Shown here piece after piece: positions 46,931 to 57,402 of a DNA stretch of 64,000 nucleotides. This DNA is from Pseudoalteromonas luteoviolacea H33-S (GTDB lineage Bacteria; Pseudomonadota; Gammaproteobacteria; Enterobacterales; Alteromonadaceae): the NCBI RefSeq assembly GCF_001625695.1, contig NZ_AUXY01000063.1:28603-92602 (forward strand), written 5' to 3'. Both the position numbers and the translations under genes were made by a program. Under the pieces are notes generated by a model. That model did not search any database. It was not told the origin of the DNA and saw only the letters and a list, made by a program, of their open reading frames with translations. Numbering within the stretch: position 1 is the first letter of the stretch; the number at the start of each line of letters is the position of its first letter.

Positions 46931-49900
46931 CTAGACATTATATTGATGCACCAACAGGGCTTGCTGAGGTGTGGCGACTTCAGTAGATTGCCCATGCTCA
47001 TCGTCTGGCAGTGTAAAGTACCCCAGTAAATTTTTCATTTCCATTGCTTGGGCAGCCATGCGTTTTGCAGCCGCCATGGTTTCTTCGGTGATGGCAGAGT
47101 TTTCTTGAATCAGATCTGTGAGTCTTTGCACGACCACATCAACCTCTGCTATGGCTTGCTTTTGCGTCAAAGTAGAGCGATTGATACTTACAATGTTTTG
47201 ATTCACATCAGCAACGGCTTGCACAATATGCTCGAGTTTTTCACCTGAGCTATTGGCGAGCGTGGTGCCTTGCTGCACTTTATCGTTACTGTTGGCAATG
47301 ATCTCTTTGATTTGCTTTGCCGATGATGCACTGCGTCCAGCCAGTTCGCGCACTTCATTGGCGACGACTGCAAAGCCTCGTCCATGCTCTCCTGCGCGGG
47401 CAGCTTCTACGGCAGCATTCAAAGCTAATAAATTGGTTTGAAACGCCAGCTCATCGATCACCGAGACAATTTCATTGATGTCTTTGCTGGCTGCATTGAC
47501 TTCACCTATGGCGTGCACGGTATCTTGTGATAGCGTACCCCCTTCTTTGGCGATACATTCTGCATTGTGTGATTTCTCGACGGCGGTTTCTGATTGCAAA
47601 GCAACTTGAGTTAGTTCTTCTAGAATATGCCCAGTACTCGCGTTGGCCTCTTCCAGATTCGCTGCTTGTTCTTCGGTACGTCGGCTGATCTCCGCATTGC
47701 TTACGGCTATTTCTTCGGTGCTGTGAGCCACCAAGCTTGCTGCGCTTTGAATGCTTTCAATGACATGTGTGAGCTTGTGTGTTGTGGTATGTACGTCTTG
47801 CTGCAAGGTGGCAAATACGCCTTGATAATGCCCTTGGACTGAGGTGCATAAATCCCCTCTTGCGATAGCGCTGAGGCTGTCTGTCACAGCATGAATGGCG
47901 ATAGAGATAGTATCAATGGAGCTGTTAACATCCTCTTTTAGTTGCAGTAACTGGCCTTGCAATGAGGACTCGATTTTATGGGAAAAATCGCCTTCACTCA
48001 TCGCTGCCATGACACTGGCAAGCTCTTCGACAATTTGGCTTAAATTGTTGACGGTATGATTAATGTCGTTTTGCAATGTTGCAAGCTGCCCTTTTAAAGG
48101 TGTGTGTATCGTGCGGTCAAAGCGGCCATGACTGATGGCCATCATAACAGATGAAATTTCACTGATGGCTTGATCTAAGCTTGCGATTGACAGGTTTACA
48201 TTGACTTTTAACTGCCCCAATTGACCATGGGCTGATGCTTCTATTGGGTGTTTGAAGTCGCCTTCACTGACCGCGGCCATGGTATTGCCAATGTCTTTGA
48301 GGATTGCTTCGAGATTATCCATACTTAAGTTGGTGTCATGTTTCAATTGCGCGAGCTGACCGGACAGCGGGTGGGTGATCCGTTTCGAAAAATCGCCATT
48401 ACTGATGGCGCTCATGGTTAAGCTGAGTTCATCAATGGCGCCACTCAATGCCTGTATAGAGTTGTTCACACTGTCTTTTAAGCGGGCTAAACTGCCGCGC
48501 GCTTCGACAGTAACTTGCTGCTTAAATTCCCCTTTCTCAACACAACTCATGACATTGACAATATCGTTCATGGTGTCATCAATAGAGATCACAGACCGGT
48601 TTATATTGGTTTTTAACATATCTAAGTCGCCACTGAGCGGGGCAGTGATCTGTTGATTAAATCGCCCTTTGGCCATGGCTTGCATGACCAAGTTGATCTC
48701 TGTTAATGCAGTTTGCAAACTGGATGAGCACTCATTGGTGGCTTCTTTTAACTCTTTGAGCTCGCCATTGCATGGCACGCTTATCCGATCATTGAATTTT
48801 CCTTTGGCCATTTGATTGAGTACACGGTTCGCTTCGGAAATAGAAAGCTGCAAGGCGTCGAGCAGGGAGTTAAAGGCCTGTGCGCTTTGGCCAATCTCAT
48901 CTCGGGAGCTGACGTCAGCACGCAGCGAAAAATCCCCTCGCGTTTGCACTTCACGCATGGTGTTGACTAAATTGTGCACGGGGCGAGCAAGGCTTCTGGC
49001 AAACCAAAGTGCAGTTAACAAAATTACGCCGATACTTACGAGCATGACAATTGCCATGGTTTGGCGCAGCGCGCCAACAGGAGCAAATGCCTCTGCTTCG
49101 TCAATTTCTGCTAACAGGGCCCATCTCACATCAAAGACCTGTAAGACGTTGTATGCGGAGAGTACTGGGTTACCATTGTAGTCGGTGACGACTTTTTGTC
49201 CTTGCTGCCCTTGCATCGCTAATTGATAGGACTCTGTTGCGATGGTGCCTTTATCTGGGTTTGCAAAGGAAGCCACGACGGAGTGGTTAATGGGATCTAA
49301 GTAAGAGTCAGAGCGCATTAACCCATCGGGACCAACAAGATAGGTTTCACCACTTTCGCCCAGTCCATGGCGTTCACTCATGATGTCATTCAGTGCGTCA
49401 ATAGAGAGTTGAAAAATTAACGTGGCTTGAGAAATACCATCAAAATCCAGTGGCATAGCCACAAAACTTGCGGGCGCATTATATGAGGGCAAGTATGGCT
49501 CATAGTCTGCAAATAGCATTTGGTCTTGTTCGATTAAGGCGCGATTAAATACGTCGGCGATACTGCTATTGGCATACGGACCTGTGCTCAAAGAAGTGGC
49601 GAAGTCGACTTCTTTAAATACTGAGTACACAATATTACCGCTGTAATTATCGACGATAAAAATATCATAAAGCTGGTAAACGTCAGTGATCTCGCGGAAA
49701 AATTCATGGTGGCGCTGGTGTGCAAGATCATAAGCATCTAAATGCCCTGTGGCGTTCAGTGCATCTTTCTCACCGATTGGGTGGGGATTATCTGCTAAAT
49801 AGCGTGCCTGCAATGTCATGCCCTGACCAGAGAGTGAGTCTAATAATGAATTGAGTGCGACCTTACTATTTGTTTGCTGTTCAAAGCGAGGTAAAAAGGC

Positions 49901-50239
49901 GTCTTGGTAAAACTGTTGTAGGTTACTAGGAATGGATTGGGTCACTTGCGTTTCGTCAAAGCCATCGAGTAAGTCTTGTGTTGCCTGTATCAGGTAGGGG
50001 TTGATAGCTAAGGCGTGAAGCTTGTCTTCAACTGTTTTAAAATGCCTTTCTATGGCGCGTTTTTTTACTTTACCCACGGCACCCAGTTGGGCATAAACCT
50101 GTTCACTGATGGTATTGGAAGCTTGAATAAGAGAAAAAGCAATGATGACAGTGGCGGGGATGAGGGCGACAAGTAAAAAAGCGGCCATGAGCTTTTTTGC
50201 GAGATCGAGTGATTTTAAAAATTGGTGTATGCGAGACAT
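46931..50239 (-). CDS. Methyl-accepting chemotaxis protein with an array of HAMP domains
   Basis: The ATG at 50239 (MSRIHQFLKSLDL) follows GGAGGG by 7 nt and gives 1102 residues. Order: membrane span (about 15-38), large periplasmic dCache-like domain (about 40-385), second span (about 388-408), nine HAMP-like units, then the signalling helix hairpin with the highly conserved tip (ELAFQTNLLALNAAVEAARAGE). The HAMP units are recognised by repeated G-D/R/K-F motifs (GDFSLRA, GKFNDRI, GRFNQQI, GEFKQQV, GDFSKRI, GDFKHPI, GRFDRTI, GDFSHKI, GDLCTSV). Ligand unknown. Confidence 0.9.
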   Translation of the reverse strand: MSRIHQFLKSLDLAKKLMAAFLLVALIPATVIIAFSLIQASNTISEQVYAQLGAVGKVKKRAIERHFKTVEDKLHALAINPYLIQATQDLLDGFDETQVTQSIPSNLQQFYQDAFLPRFEQQTNSKVALNSLLDSLSGQGMTLQARYLADNPHPIGEKDALNATGHLDAYDLAHQRHHEFFREITDVYQLYDIFIVDNYSGNIVYSVFKEVDFATSLSTGPYANSSIADVFNRALIEQDQMLFADYEPYLPSYNAPASFVAMPLDFDGISQATLIFQLSIDALNDIMSERHGLGESGETYLVGPDGLMRSDSYLDPINHSVVASFANPDKGTIATESYQLAMQGQQGQKVVTDYNGNPVLSAYNVLQVFDVRWALLAEIDEAEAFAPVGALRQTMAIVMLVSIGVILLTALWFARSLARPVHNLVNTMREVQTRGDFSLRADVSSRDEIGQSAQAFNSLLDALQLSISEANRVLNQMAKGKFNDRISVPCNGELKELKEATNECSSSLQTALTEINLVMQAMAKGRFNQQITAPLSGDLDMLKTNINRSVISIDDTMNDIVNVMSCVEKGEFKQQVTVEARGSLARLKDSVNNSIQALSGAIDELSLTMSAISNGDFSKRITHPLSGQLAQLKHDTNLSMDNLEAILKDIGNTMAAVSEGDFKHPIEASAHGQLGQLKVNVNLSIASLDQAISEISSVMMAISHGRFDRTIHTPLKGQLATLQNDINHTVNNLSQIVEELASVMAAMSEGDFSHKIESSLQGQLLQLKEDVNSSIDTISIAIHAVTDSLSAIARGDLCTSVQGHYQGVFATLQQDVHTTTHKLTHVIESIQSAASLVAHSTEEIAVSNAEISRRTEEQAANLEEANASTGHILEELTQVALQSETAVEKSHNAECIAKEGGTLSQDTVHAIGEVNAASKDINEIVSVIDELAFQTNLLALNAAVEAARAGEHGRGFAVVANEVRELAGRSASSAKQIKEIIANSNDKVQQGTTLANSSGEKLEHIVQAVADVNQNIVSINRSTLTQKQAIAEVDVVVQRLTDLIQENSAITEETMAAAKRMAAQAMEMKNLLGYFTLPDDEHGQSTEVATPQQALLVHQYNV

Positions 50240-50590
50240 AAAATTGCCCTCCGATCCTTGTATTTCTGACATCAGTTTGATGCTTGTTTGCTACATTGCA
50301 CTGTGAACAGATCATTGGCCAAGCAGGTATAACCCCATATAAATTGTGGCTAATAATTGTACAGATTTAAGCTTAGTGTAGAACAGTTCTCAGTAAGATC
50401 TAGGCGCTAGGTGTTTCTTTAAATTGCACAAAAATATGAATACGAGACAGCATCGCTTGATAGTGCTGTGATTGTGCTATTGCACGAATAAGAAAGATGA
50501 AATAAAAAACAGTGTGAATTTTTGATGATGTCGATAAAGATAAAAAAGAAGCAGCGTGCGCTGCTTCTTCAATCTTACGAAAAGTAGTTA
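50240..50590. other. Intergenic region upstream of the chemoreceptor gene
   Basis: Contains the ribosome-binding site of the chemoreceptor gene (GGAGGG, 50252-50247) and the terminator of the amidohydrolase gene (50542-50569). I cannot identify a FliA-type promoter (GCCGATAA) here. A 64-codon minus-strand ORF over 50400-50594 overlaps the terminator and is not credible. Confidence 0.4.
50542..50569 (-). terminator. Rho-independent terminator of amidohydrolase gene
   Basis: AGAAGCAGC (50547-50555) and GCTGCTTCT (50560-50568) form a 9-bp stem with loop GTGC, with six U on the minus strand. Confidence 0.88.
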
Positions 50591-53500
50591 TCAATGTTTC
50601 CAGTGATACTTATGCGCTTTTTCTTCCATATACGCTTCTGTATCTGGGTGCATTGGCGTTTTGTTACCATTCTCAAAGAAGAACGGCTGACGATTACGCT
50701 GGTAATTACCGATTTCATTCATGGTCGCAGCATCGTAGACGCGTCCATTTAAAATGGTGTAAGTCACTTTTTCAGACTCACGGATGTCGTTCAGTACATC
50801 ACCATCGATGATAACCAGATCCGCTAGTTTACCTTTTTCAATAGTACCAATGTCATGGTCCATTGCTAGGTATCTTGCGCCATCAATCGTACCACTGCGC
50901 AGGGCTTCCCAAGGCGTAAATCCGCCTTGTGCCATTGACCATAATTCCCAATGTGCGCCCAATCCTTCACGTTGACCATGCGCACCTATATGCACAGTTA
51001 CGCCTTTATCACGAAGTTGTTTCGCTGATTTTGCAGCATTAATATGGTTATAGTGGTGCTCAGGCGCTTTTTCACGACGGATAGACATTGGTTTCACAAC
51101 ATATTCCGGCACAAAGCTCATCAGGCGCTCATTTTCCCACACATTGGTTGTGTTGTAGAAGTAGTCTTCACCTTTAATACCACCATATGCCACGTTGAAA
51201 GTCGGTGTAAAGCCAGCTTCAGTTTGGCTCCACATTTGTGTGACATCTGAATAGATATTTGGAATTGGCAAGGCGTGTTCAAGGCCCGTGTGACCGTCGA
51301 TGATCATGTTCATGTTTTGCTGGAACTTTGAGCCACCTTCAGGGACTACCATGATTTCCATTTGCTTCGCGGCTTCTAGCACTTGCTGGCGAGTATCACG
51401 GCGAGGGTGGTTATAACTTTTCACCGAGATTGCACCAGCGTCTTTTAAACGCTTAACGTGGAACTGGGCATCTTCTAAGTTATTGATTGGGGTTTTGTAA
51501 CCTGGTGCTTCACCTGCATATAAGATACGACCCACAGAATAAATACGTGGTGCGACTGTCAAACCTGCACGTTGTAGCTCTGCCATCGAGAATACTTCAT
51601 TAGAGTTATTTGATGGATCATGAATGGTCGTGACACCAAAGCTAACGTTGGAGAACTGGTTCCAGTTTTGCTCAGGTTGCAAGTTATGGCTGCCGTAGCT
51701 GCCGTGTGCATGGGCATCGACTAAACCTGGGATCACTGTTTTGCCTTTGATATCCATTACTTTCGCTGAACTAGGGATAGTCACATCGCTGCGAGCGCCG
51801 ACGGCGACAATGCGGTTATCTTCAATCAGTACTACACCGTCTTCGATGATTTCCTGCTGATTCTCCGCATCACGCATTGTCACAACTTTACCGCCAACCA
51901 GTGCCAATAAGCCTTTTGGCTTGTCTGAAGGCTGCTCGAAGCTCAGATCAATGCCTTCAGCAGTCAGTTCTTCAAGGTTGTCAGATGCATTGTCAACAAA
52001 TGAGAAAGTATCTGTAAGTTTGCGCTGATAAAGGTTTGGACCAAATGCCCAAGTTAATGCGTTACTGTCTGCTTTCCAGTTTAAGAAGTCGCCAGAGTAT
52101 TTTGACACTTGTTTCACTGGGAAGGCTTTACCCCCTTTATTGATTGACAGTGTTTTACCTGTGCTAGTGAATGGAGCGACAAAGGTGTTGAAGTGCTCAA
52201 TAAATGCAACATAGTTGCCATCTGGCGAGACTTTATAATCAAAGATGAATTCGCCTTTGAAGTGACTGCGCTCTTCATGACCGTTTAAATCAACACTCTT
52301 TAGCTCTCTGCTGGTGCTACTGCTAGCAACTGAGAAGTAAATACGCTCAGGGTTAGCACCAAAGTGTGGGTTATCGCCGCTTTTCACGATGCGTTTTGCT
52401 TCACCGCCTTTGGCGTCCACGATATAAATACCTGGGTGCATTGACCAGTCACCGCTGAGTAGGTAACCACCCGTGACTTTTTTGAACAGGACTTTTTTAC
52501 CGTCTGGCGAGAAGCTAGGTGAAGTGTAGTGACCTGGATCTTGCGTGATGATGCGACCTTTTCCGCCTTTTGCAGAAACGATACGAATACTGCCTAGCTC
52601 TTGGTCATCGTACGTGGTGTATACAATGTATTTGCCATCACGAGAGTAGCTTGGGTAAAACTCAAAGTGATCGTTTTGTTTGGTAACTCGACGAACTTTA
52701 CCTGATTCAATATCTTTGATGTATAAATGGCCTAATGCTTGGAATAGCGCTGTTTCACCATCTGGTGAAATCTGTGACCAACGTGCCAGTTTGACTTTAA
52801 AGTTATCAGGGGCAACATCTACAGCAAATTTTAGGGCTGGTGTGATGTCTTTTTCCGCCACGACGCGTGTTGGAATAACTTGTGCCTGCTTCGTTGCAAT
52901 GTCCACTTTATGGAAGACACCACCAGACCAAAATACCAAGGCTTTGCCATCAGGTGTGTAAGCAAATGCAGGTGTATTACCTTGCGCGCCATTGGCCTCT
53001 TGTAAGTCGCGGTCAAGACCGGTGAAAATTTGCGTTTCAATGCCTGACTTTAGATCTTTGACATACAAGGCGCTGATCATTTTCTCGCCATTGTCTTCAC
53101 GTTTTACGAACGCAATCGATTTACCGTCTGGACTTGGCGTTGGGCGAATTGCACCACCGGCACCACGGATAACCGTTTCTTCTTCACCTGTCGCTAAATC
53201 CCATGAACGGATCTCAAATACAGAAGTCAGTGCATTTTTATTGTATTGCCATTGCACACCCGCAGTGGCATCGACAGAATAGTAGATCTTTTTACCGTCG
53301 GTAGAAAAAGCTGGCTCAGCAATGTTTTTCTGTGATTTGGCGCCATGCAATCTTTCACGCACTAATACGCCTTTACCACCTGAAATGTGGTACATACGAA
53401 TTGAACCACCTGGAATAGTACGCCCTGTTACTTGGCCTTGCTTGACGGCGATATATTGACCATCAGGAGACCAAGCAGGGTTGTGTAAAAGGTTGTGTGA

Positions 53501-53911
53501 TTCATCAGACACCTGACGCATGTTGTCGCCATTAATGTCCATCACCCACAGGTTCTCAGCACCAGCACGATCAGAAATAAACGCGATATGCTTGCCATCC
53601 GGTGAAAACTTCGGTTGGAAGTTCCAAGCGCGGTCCGCTGTGACTGCAGTTGCTTTACCGCCAGAGATAGGCATGACATAAATATCACCTAACATGTCGA
53701 AGATAACGTGCTTGCCATCTGGGCTTACATCCACATTACTCCAGGTGGTTTCATTGGTATCAATGGTGATTGTTTGCTTTTCGCCAGGAGGTGCAAGCAC
53801 ATCCCACTTTGCAGTAGTGTCTTGTGCACCAGCGGAGGCGAGTGCTGGTGTACTTAAGCCGATCAATGCGGCACCGATAGCAATGGCAATCGGTGATTTA
53901 AATAGTGCCAT
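50591..53911 (-). CDS. Secreted TolB-propeller/amidohydrolase fusion protein
   Basis: An 1106-residue protein with a signal peptide (about 1-25). Residues of about 45-640 are PD40/WD40-like propeller repeats (SPDGKHVIF, SPDGKHIAF, SPDGKSIAF and others), followed by an amidohydrolase TIM barrel. Metal-ligand motif VDAHAHG has His734 and His736; further features are SVKSYNHPR, HIGAHGQREGLGAHWE and GKLADLVIID. The family includes imidazolonepropionase/prolidase-like enzymes; the substrate is unknown. Probably periplasmic or extracellular peptide or amide hydrolysis. Confidence 0.88.
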   Translation of the reverse strand: MALFKSPIAIAIGAALIGLSTPALASAGAQDTTAKWDVLAPPGEKQTITIDTNETTWSNVDVSPDGKHVIFDMLGDIYVMPISGGKATAVTADRAWNFQPKFSPDGKHIAFISDRAGAENLWVMDINGDNMRQVSDESHNLLHNPAWSPDGQYIAVKQGQVTGRTIPGGSIRMYHISGGKGVLVRERLHGAKSQKNIAEPAFSTDGKKIYYSVDATAGVQWQYNKNALTSVFEIRSWDLATGEEETVIRGAGGAIRPTPSPDGKSIAFVKREDNGEKMISALYVKDLKSGIETQIFTGLDRDLQEANGAQGNTPAFAYTPDGKALVFWSGGVFHKVDIATKQAQVIPTRVVAEKDITPALKFAVDVAPDNFKVKLARWSQISPDGETALFQALGHLYIKDIESGKVRRVTKQNDHFEFYPSYSRDGKYIVYTTYDDQELGSIRIVSAKGGKGRIITQDPGHYTSPSFSPDGKKVLFKKVTGGYLLSGDWSMHPGIYIVDAKGGEAKRIVKSGDNPHFGANPERIYFSVASSSTSRELKSVDLNGHEERSHFKGEFIFDYKVSPDGNYVAFIEHFNTFVAPFTSTGKTLSINKGGKAFPVKQVSKYSGDFLNWKADSNALTWAFGPNLYQRKLTDTFSFVDNASDNLEELTAEGIDLSFEQPSDKPKGLLALVGGKVVTMRDAENQQEIIEDGVVLIEDNRIVAVGARSDVTIPSSAKVMDIKGKTVIPGLVDAHAHGSYGSHNLQPEQNWNQFSNVSFGVTTIHDPSNNSNEVFSMAELQRAGLTVAPRIYSVGRILYAGEAPGYKTPINNLEDAQFHVKRLKDAGAISVKSYNHPRRDTRQQVLEAAKQMEIMVVPEGGSKFQQNMNMIIDGHTGLEHALPIPNIYSDVTQMWSQTEAGFTPTFNVAYGGIKGEDYFYNTTNVWENERLMSFVPEYVVKPMSIRREKAPEHHYNHINAAKSAKQLRDKGVTVHIGAHGQREGLGAHWELWSMAQGGFTPWEALRSGTIDGARYLAMDHDIGTIEKGKLADLVIIDGDVLNDIRESEKVTYTILNGRVYDAATMNEIGNYQRNRQPFFFENGNKTPMHPDTEAYMEEKAHKYHWKH

Positions 53912-54179
53912 GGTGTATTCCTATTTTTTAAGCCAAGTCTCAGTCTGTCGCTGAGTGTTGGTTTCTTGTCTTGCTGTGAGCTAATTTTTATTTACCCGCG
54001 TAGAATGGCGAATTTTTTGACTAAAGTCGACAAGGTGGCGATAAAAGTGCGCTCAAATGCGGCAGTTTTGCAGTATTTTTATACAAACTTTGGCTGTTTG
54101 CATTGAAAAGTATGCTTTGATGGGTGTTGATTTCTCACAGTAGGTGCAGCATTGATGATTGAATGCTGCACCGATAGGG

Positions 54180-56339
54180 CTAATTGAACGTTTGTTGGCG
54201 GACAAATTGCAAATAGGCTTCGAGGCTTTTTTGCCACAAGGCCATCGCTTGCGTCAAATCATCATCACAAGACTTACCATCTAGTAAGCGACGTTCGATT
54301 TTCTTCAGTGCTAATCCATAGCGATTAAAGCCAAGTTGCAGCGCAGTGCTTGCTTGGCGGTGCAGTGATTTAATACATTGCTCCTCATCTTCACTGAGAA
54401 GCTGCTGAATATGGATTAACTTATTTCGTGCAGAGAGAACAAACTCGTTATAAATGGATGAGACTTCATCTTCGCTGAAACCGCTCTTCAGGGAGTTAAC
54501 CGCAGTGTCGTCGTATAGCGTGTCACTGAGCTCAACGCGCATATCTGGTTTTTGCGCTTTTTGTGAATCACTGATGGCTTGGCGAAGCTTTTCTTGCTTG
54601 ATGGGCTTGCCCACCACATCTTTGATACCAAGAGAAAGATATTCTTTGATTTCTTCTGGGCTTAAACTTGCTGTGAATGCCAAAAACGGTGTGCGTTTGT
54701 TTTTGTGCTCGATAGTTTGCAAATGCCTCAGCACTTCTTGCCCTGTAAAATCAGGTAAGTTCATGTCTAATAGGACCACATCGAAGACATGTTCTTTGAG
54801 GTGTTCAATAGCACTGGAGCCATCGTAAGCGAGCTTGATCTTATGCTCGTCCGCAGCCATAAACTCGATGGCAATTTTACGGTTAAGATCTAAGTCTTCC
54901 ACCAGTAAAACAGAAAGCCCTGTTGGGTATTCTGGGTTGTGATGGCGCTGTTCGACTAAACTCAATTCGCCCACTGGCAGGCTCACATCAAAGCTAAATG
55001 AACTGCCTTTACCAAGCTCACTGATTATTTCAAGCTGACTGCCTAGCTTACTCAGCAAGCGCGCAGTAATGGCAAGGCCAAGGCCTGTTCCGCCTTTGGT
55101 TTTGCCCGCATTACTTTGCACATAAGGTTCGGTCAGCTTGTCGATATCTTCCTCTTCGATGCCTGGGCCTGAGTCGACGACGCTGAAGCGCACAATATGA
55201 GACATATTGGCTTCTTCGAGTAATTCTACGCGCAGTTTTACCTCGCCTTTGTCTGTGAATTTGATGGCGTTACCTACTAAATTGAGCAAAATTTGCCGCA
55301 GTTTTTGTTGGTCGCAGTAGTAGCAAACTTGGTCTGGCAAATCATAGAGCAAGGTAAAAGTGAGTTTCTTTTGCTCGGCCAGTGGGCTCATTAGTAAGCA
55401 GAGGTTATCGAGCCAGCTTTTTAATTCAACATCTTCGGAAGAGAGCACTTCGTCACTTTGATCTAAACTGGCGTAATCGAGTACTTTATCTATCAATAAG
55501 TTGAGTGATTCAGCCGAATTGATGATGGCCTCGCAATAGGCTTTGCTATGTTGATCATGGCTGCGGTTAAGGACCAGTTGCGCACTGCCTAGAATACCGT
55601 TCAACGGGGTGCGGATCTCGTGGCTGATGGTGGATAAAAATAAGCCGCGAATTTCGAGGTCTTTTTGTGCTTTTTCGGTTAATTTATTGAGGTTAAGTTC
55701 CCGTCGCTCGTTGCACAGCAGTGCCATACCGGTTGCATAAAATATGGGGGCGAGTACGCCATTGAAAAATATCGCAATTGAAAACCAAGGGTCGACAAAC
55801 AGAGACACTTGGTCAATGTCACCCATAAACAGCGAGCGGCCAATAAAGGCGGTGAATATAAAGCTCAAGACAATTAAATAAACGATGCTGCCATTAGGAT
55901 ATTGCTTACGGGCGTAGCGGATAAAGTAATAGCTCAGCAATATGGCTTCGACGATATGCTGCAAGTCAGAGATTAGAATGCGCTTTCGCAAATTGTCGTC
56001 GACCATGGCGTAATAGATCAGTGCAGATAACAAGGCCAATGTCGCAAATAAATAAGTTCGGAACTCAATACCCCGTTGGCCTAAAAACTGACTAATTGCC
56101 CAACAGTGTATGATGGATGCCAAAAATAATAAGGTATTGGCAATCCCAATTGTCTGCCACTGAGACAAAAAGCTGTGCAGTGCAAACATAGAGATTGCGG
56201 CAAATAAAATGAGTGGGTAAAAAATGTATAACAGTACACCTGGCGTATTTTTGTTGGCACGCCAAGTTAAATAATTGATCAGCGTCATCATCGCCGTCAT
56301 GGCTGCACTGGCTACATACAGGGTTTTATGGTCCAACAT
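54180..56339 (-). CDS. Hybrid sensor histidine kinase with receiver and Hpt-like domains
   Basis: A 719-residue protein: seven membrane spans (about 7-210), HisKA with His240 (SHEIRTPLNG), HATPase (NAIKF near 357, GTGLGL near 417), REC with phospho-acceptor Asp525 (VVLLDMNLPD) and a C-terminal Hpt-like four-helix region. The Hpt histidine would be His660 in SLHRQASTALQLG; the usual H-x-L-K-G context is degenerate (K and G replaced). A multistep phosphorelay is likely, but the output regulator is unknown; the LuxR-type gene nearby is a candidate. Confidence 0.88.
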   Translation of the reverse strand: MLDHKTLYVASAAMTAMMTLINYLTWRANKNTPGVLLYIFYPLILFAAISMFALHSFLSQWQTIGIANTLLFLASIIHCWAISQFLGQRGIEFRTYLFATLALLSALIYYAMVDDNLRKRILISDLQHIVEAILLSYYFIRYARKQYPNGSIVYLIVLSFIFTAFIGRSLFMGDIDQVSLFVDPWFSIAIFFNGVLAPIFYATGMALLCNERRELNLNKLTEKAQKDLEIRGLFLSTISHEIRTPLNGILGSAQLVLNRSHDQHSKAYCEAIINSAESLNLLIDKVLDYASLDQSDEVLSSEDVELKSWLDNLCLLMSPLAEQKKLTFTLLYDLPDQVCYYCDQQKLRQILLNLVGNAIKFTDKGEVKLRVELLEEANMSHIVRFSVVDSGPGIEEEDIDKLTEPYVQSNAGKTKGGTGLGLAITARLLSKLGSQLEIISELGKGSSFSFDVSLPVGELSLVEQRHHNPEYPTGLSVLLVEDLDLNRKIAIEFMAADEHKIKLAYDGSSAIEHLKEHVFDVVLLDMNLPDFTGQEVLRHLQTIEHKNKRTPFLAFTASLSPEEIKEYLSLGIKDVVGKPIKQEKLRQAISDSQKAQKPDMRVELSDTLYDDTAVNSLKSGFSEDEVSSIYNEFVLSARNKLIHIQQLLSEDEEQCIKSLHRQASTALQLGFNRYGLALKKIERRLLDGKSCDDDLTQAMALWQKSLEAYLQFVRQQTFN

Positions 56340-56460
56340 AGGGCTTTGTTAACAATTAATAGACGTACCTAGGATAGAGCGAAGACTAAGCGCAGTAAAG
56401 CAATGAGCCGAGAAAATAATGAGATGGTAAGTGAATTGATTAAATGCTAGGAAGAAAACA

Positions 56461-56488
56461 AAAAAGCATGCTAAATGCATGCTTTTTT
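56461..56488. terminator. Bidirectional-type terminator
   Basis: GCATGC-TAAAT-GCATGC (56466-56482) is flanked by five A and six T. It ends the LuxR-type gene (minus strand) and separates it from the hybrid kinase gene. Confidence 0.85.
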
Positions 56489-56518
56489 ACAGAATTTGCA
56501 AGTGTACTCGAGTGAGTA

Positions 56519-57175
56519 TTAGCGTATTTCGTCTGGGATGTTTTGCTGTGCCCAAGACAATAGCTCGATACGGTTACGGCATTTGGTTTTACGAAATGCA
56601 CTGTACAAGTGTGTTTTAACCGTGTGCGGGCTGATATTTAAATCTTCTGCAATTTCTTTGTTCTTAGCGCCTTTACTCATTAGAGAGATAATTGCTTTTT
56701 CTCGTTTAGTGAGTTTAACAGGCTCGATGTCACCTTCAGTCAGCTTGTGCAGGGCGTCTTTGTTAAATTGCAGCATACGATTCAACGCGTTACACATGAT
56801 TTCACGGCGATACCATAACTGATCTTCCATCAGTAATCGGATCCCTTTCATCAGAACGTCTGCATTGTCAGTGGTGTAAAACACTCCGCGAATACCGCTT
56901 AGCAATGCACGATTAGCCAACTCTGGGTTTTCATCTAAGTTGAACAGCACGATGTCGCAACTTACTTTGAGGTTAACTAACTGCTCTTTCAGTTTGCCCC
57001 ATGCATCATTGACTGCTGTTTCAATAAAAAGCAACCGAGTATCTTCAGGTACTTCGGAAATATCAGTTCCTGTGACGACGTCTAACCCTTGCGTTTTTAA
57101 CAGGGGTTGTAAAACGTTTATTCCTATCGTGTTGATAGGCTCTTTATCTAGCAATAAAAATGCAGTACTGCTCAT
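56519..57175 (-). CDS. CsgD/VpsT-like LuxR-family regulator
   Basis: A 218-residue protein, the length of CsgD (216). The N-terminal receiver-like domain (1-125) lacks a clear phospho-Asp context. The C-terminal LuxR HTH (about 153-210, LTKREKAIISLMSKGAKNKE) is intact. Residues WYRR (121-124) fall at the dimer-interface position where VpsT has its c-di-GMP-binding W[F/L/M][T/S]R motif; here the match is partial. With three GGDEF-family proteins nearby, a biofilm-matrix regulator is a reasonable inference, not proven. Confidence 0.8.
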   Translation of the reverse strand: MSSTAFLLLDKEPINTIGINVLQPLLKTQGLDVVTGTDISEVPEDTRLLFIETAVNDAWGKLKEQLVNLKVSCDIVLFNLDENPELANRALLSGIRGVFYTTDNADVLMKGIRLLMEDQLWYRREIMCNALNRMLQFNKDALHKLTEGDIEPVKLTKREKAIISLMSKGAKNKEIAEDLNISPHTVKTHLYSAFRKTKCRNRIELLSWAQQNIPDEIR

Positions 57176-57402
57176 TTGAAAAACACTCTCATTCTGTCTG
57201 ATAACGCAATGCTAACACGTGAATCAGACCTTTTGTATTAGAAATTTCATCAATAAAAAGAACATTACAATATAAAGTTTGGCATAACTGCCTATTTTGT
57301 AAACGCACTTATTTTGTGAAAGCTTCAACTTGTTGATTATATTAATAATTTATTTTAGTAGAGTAATAGCTTAGTTAATTACATTTTTTAACAAAGAATA
57401 AT

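Noticed and set aside
50400..50594. 64-codon minus-strand ORF before the chemoreceptor gene
   Set aside because: It overlaps the amidohydrolase stop and reads through its terminator hairpin.
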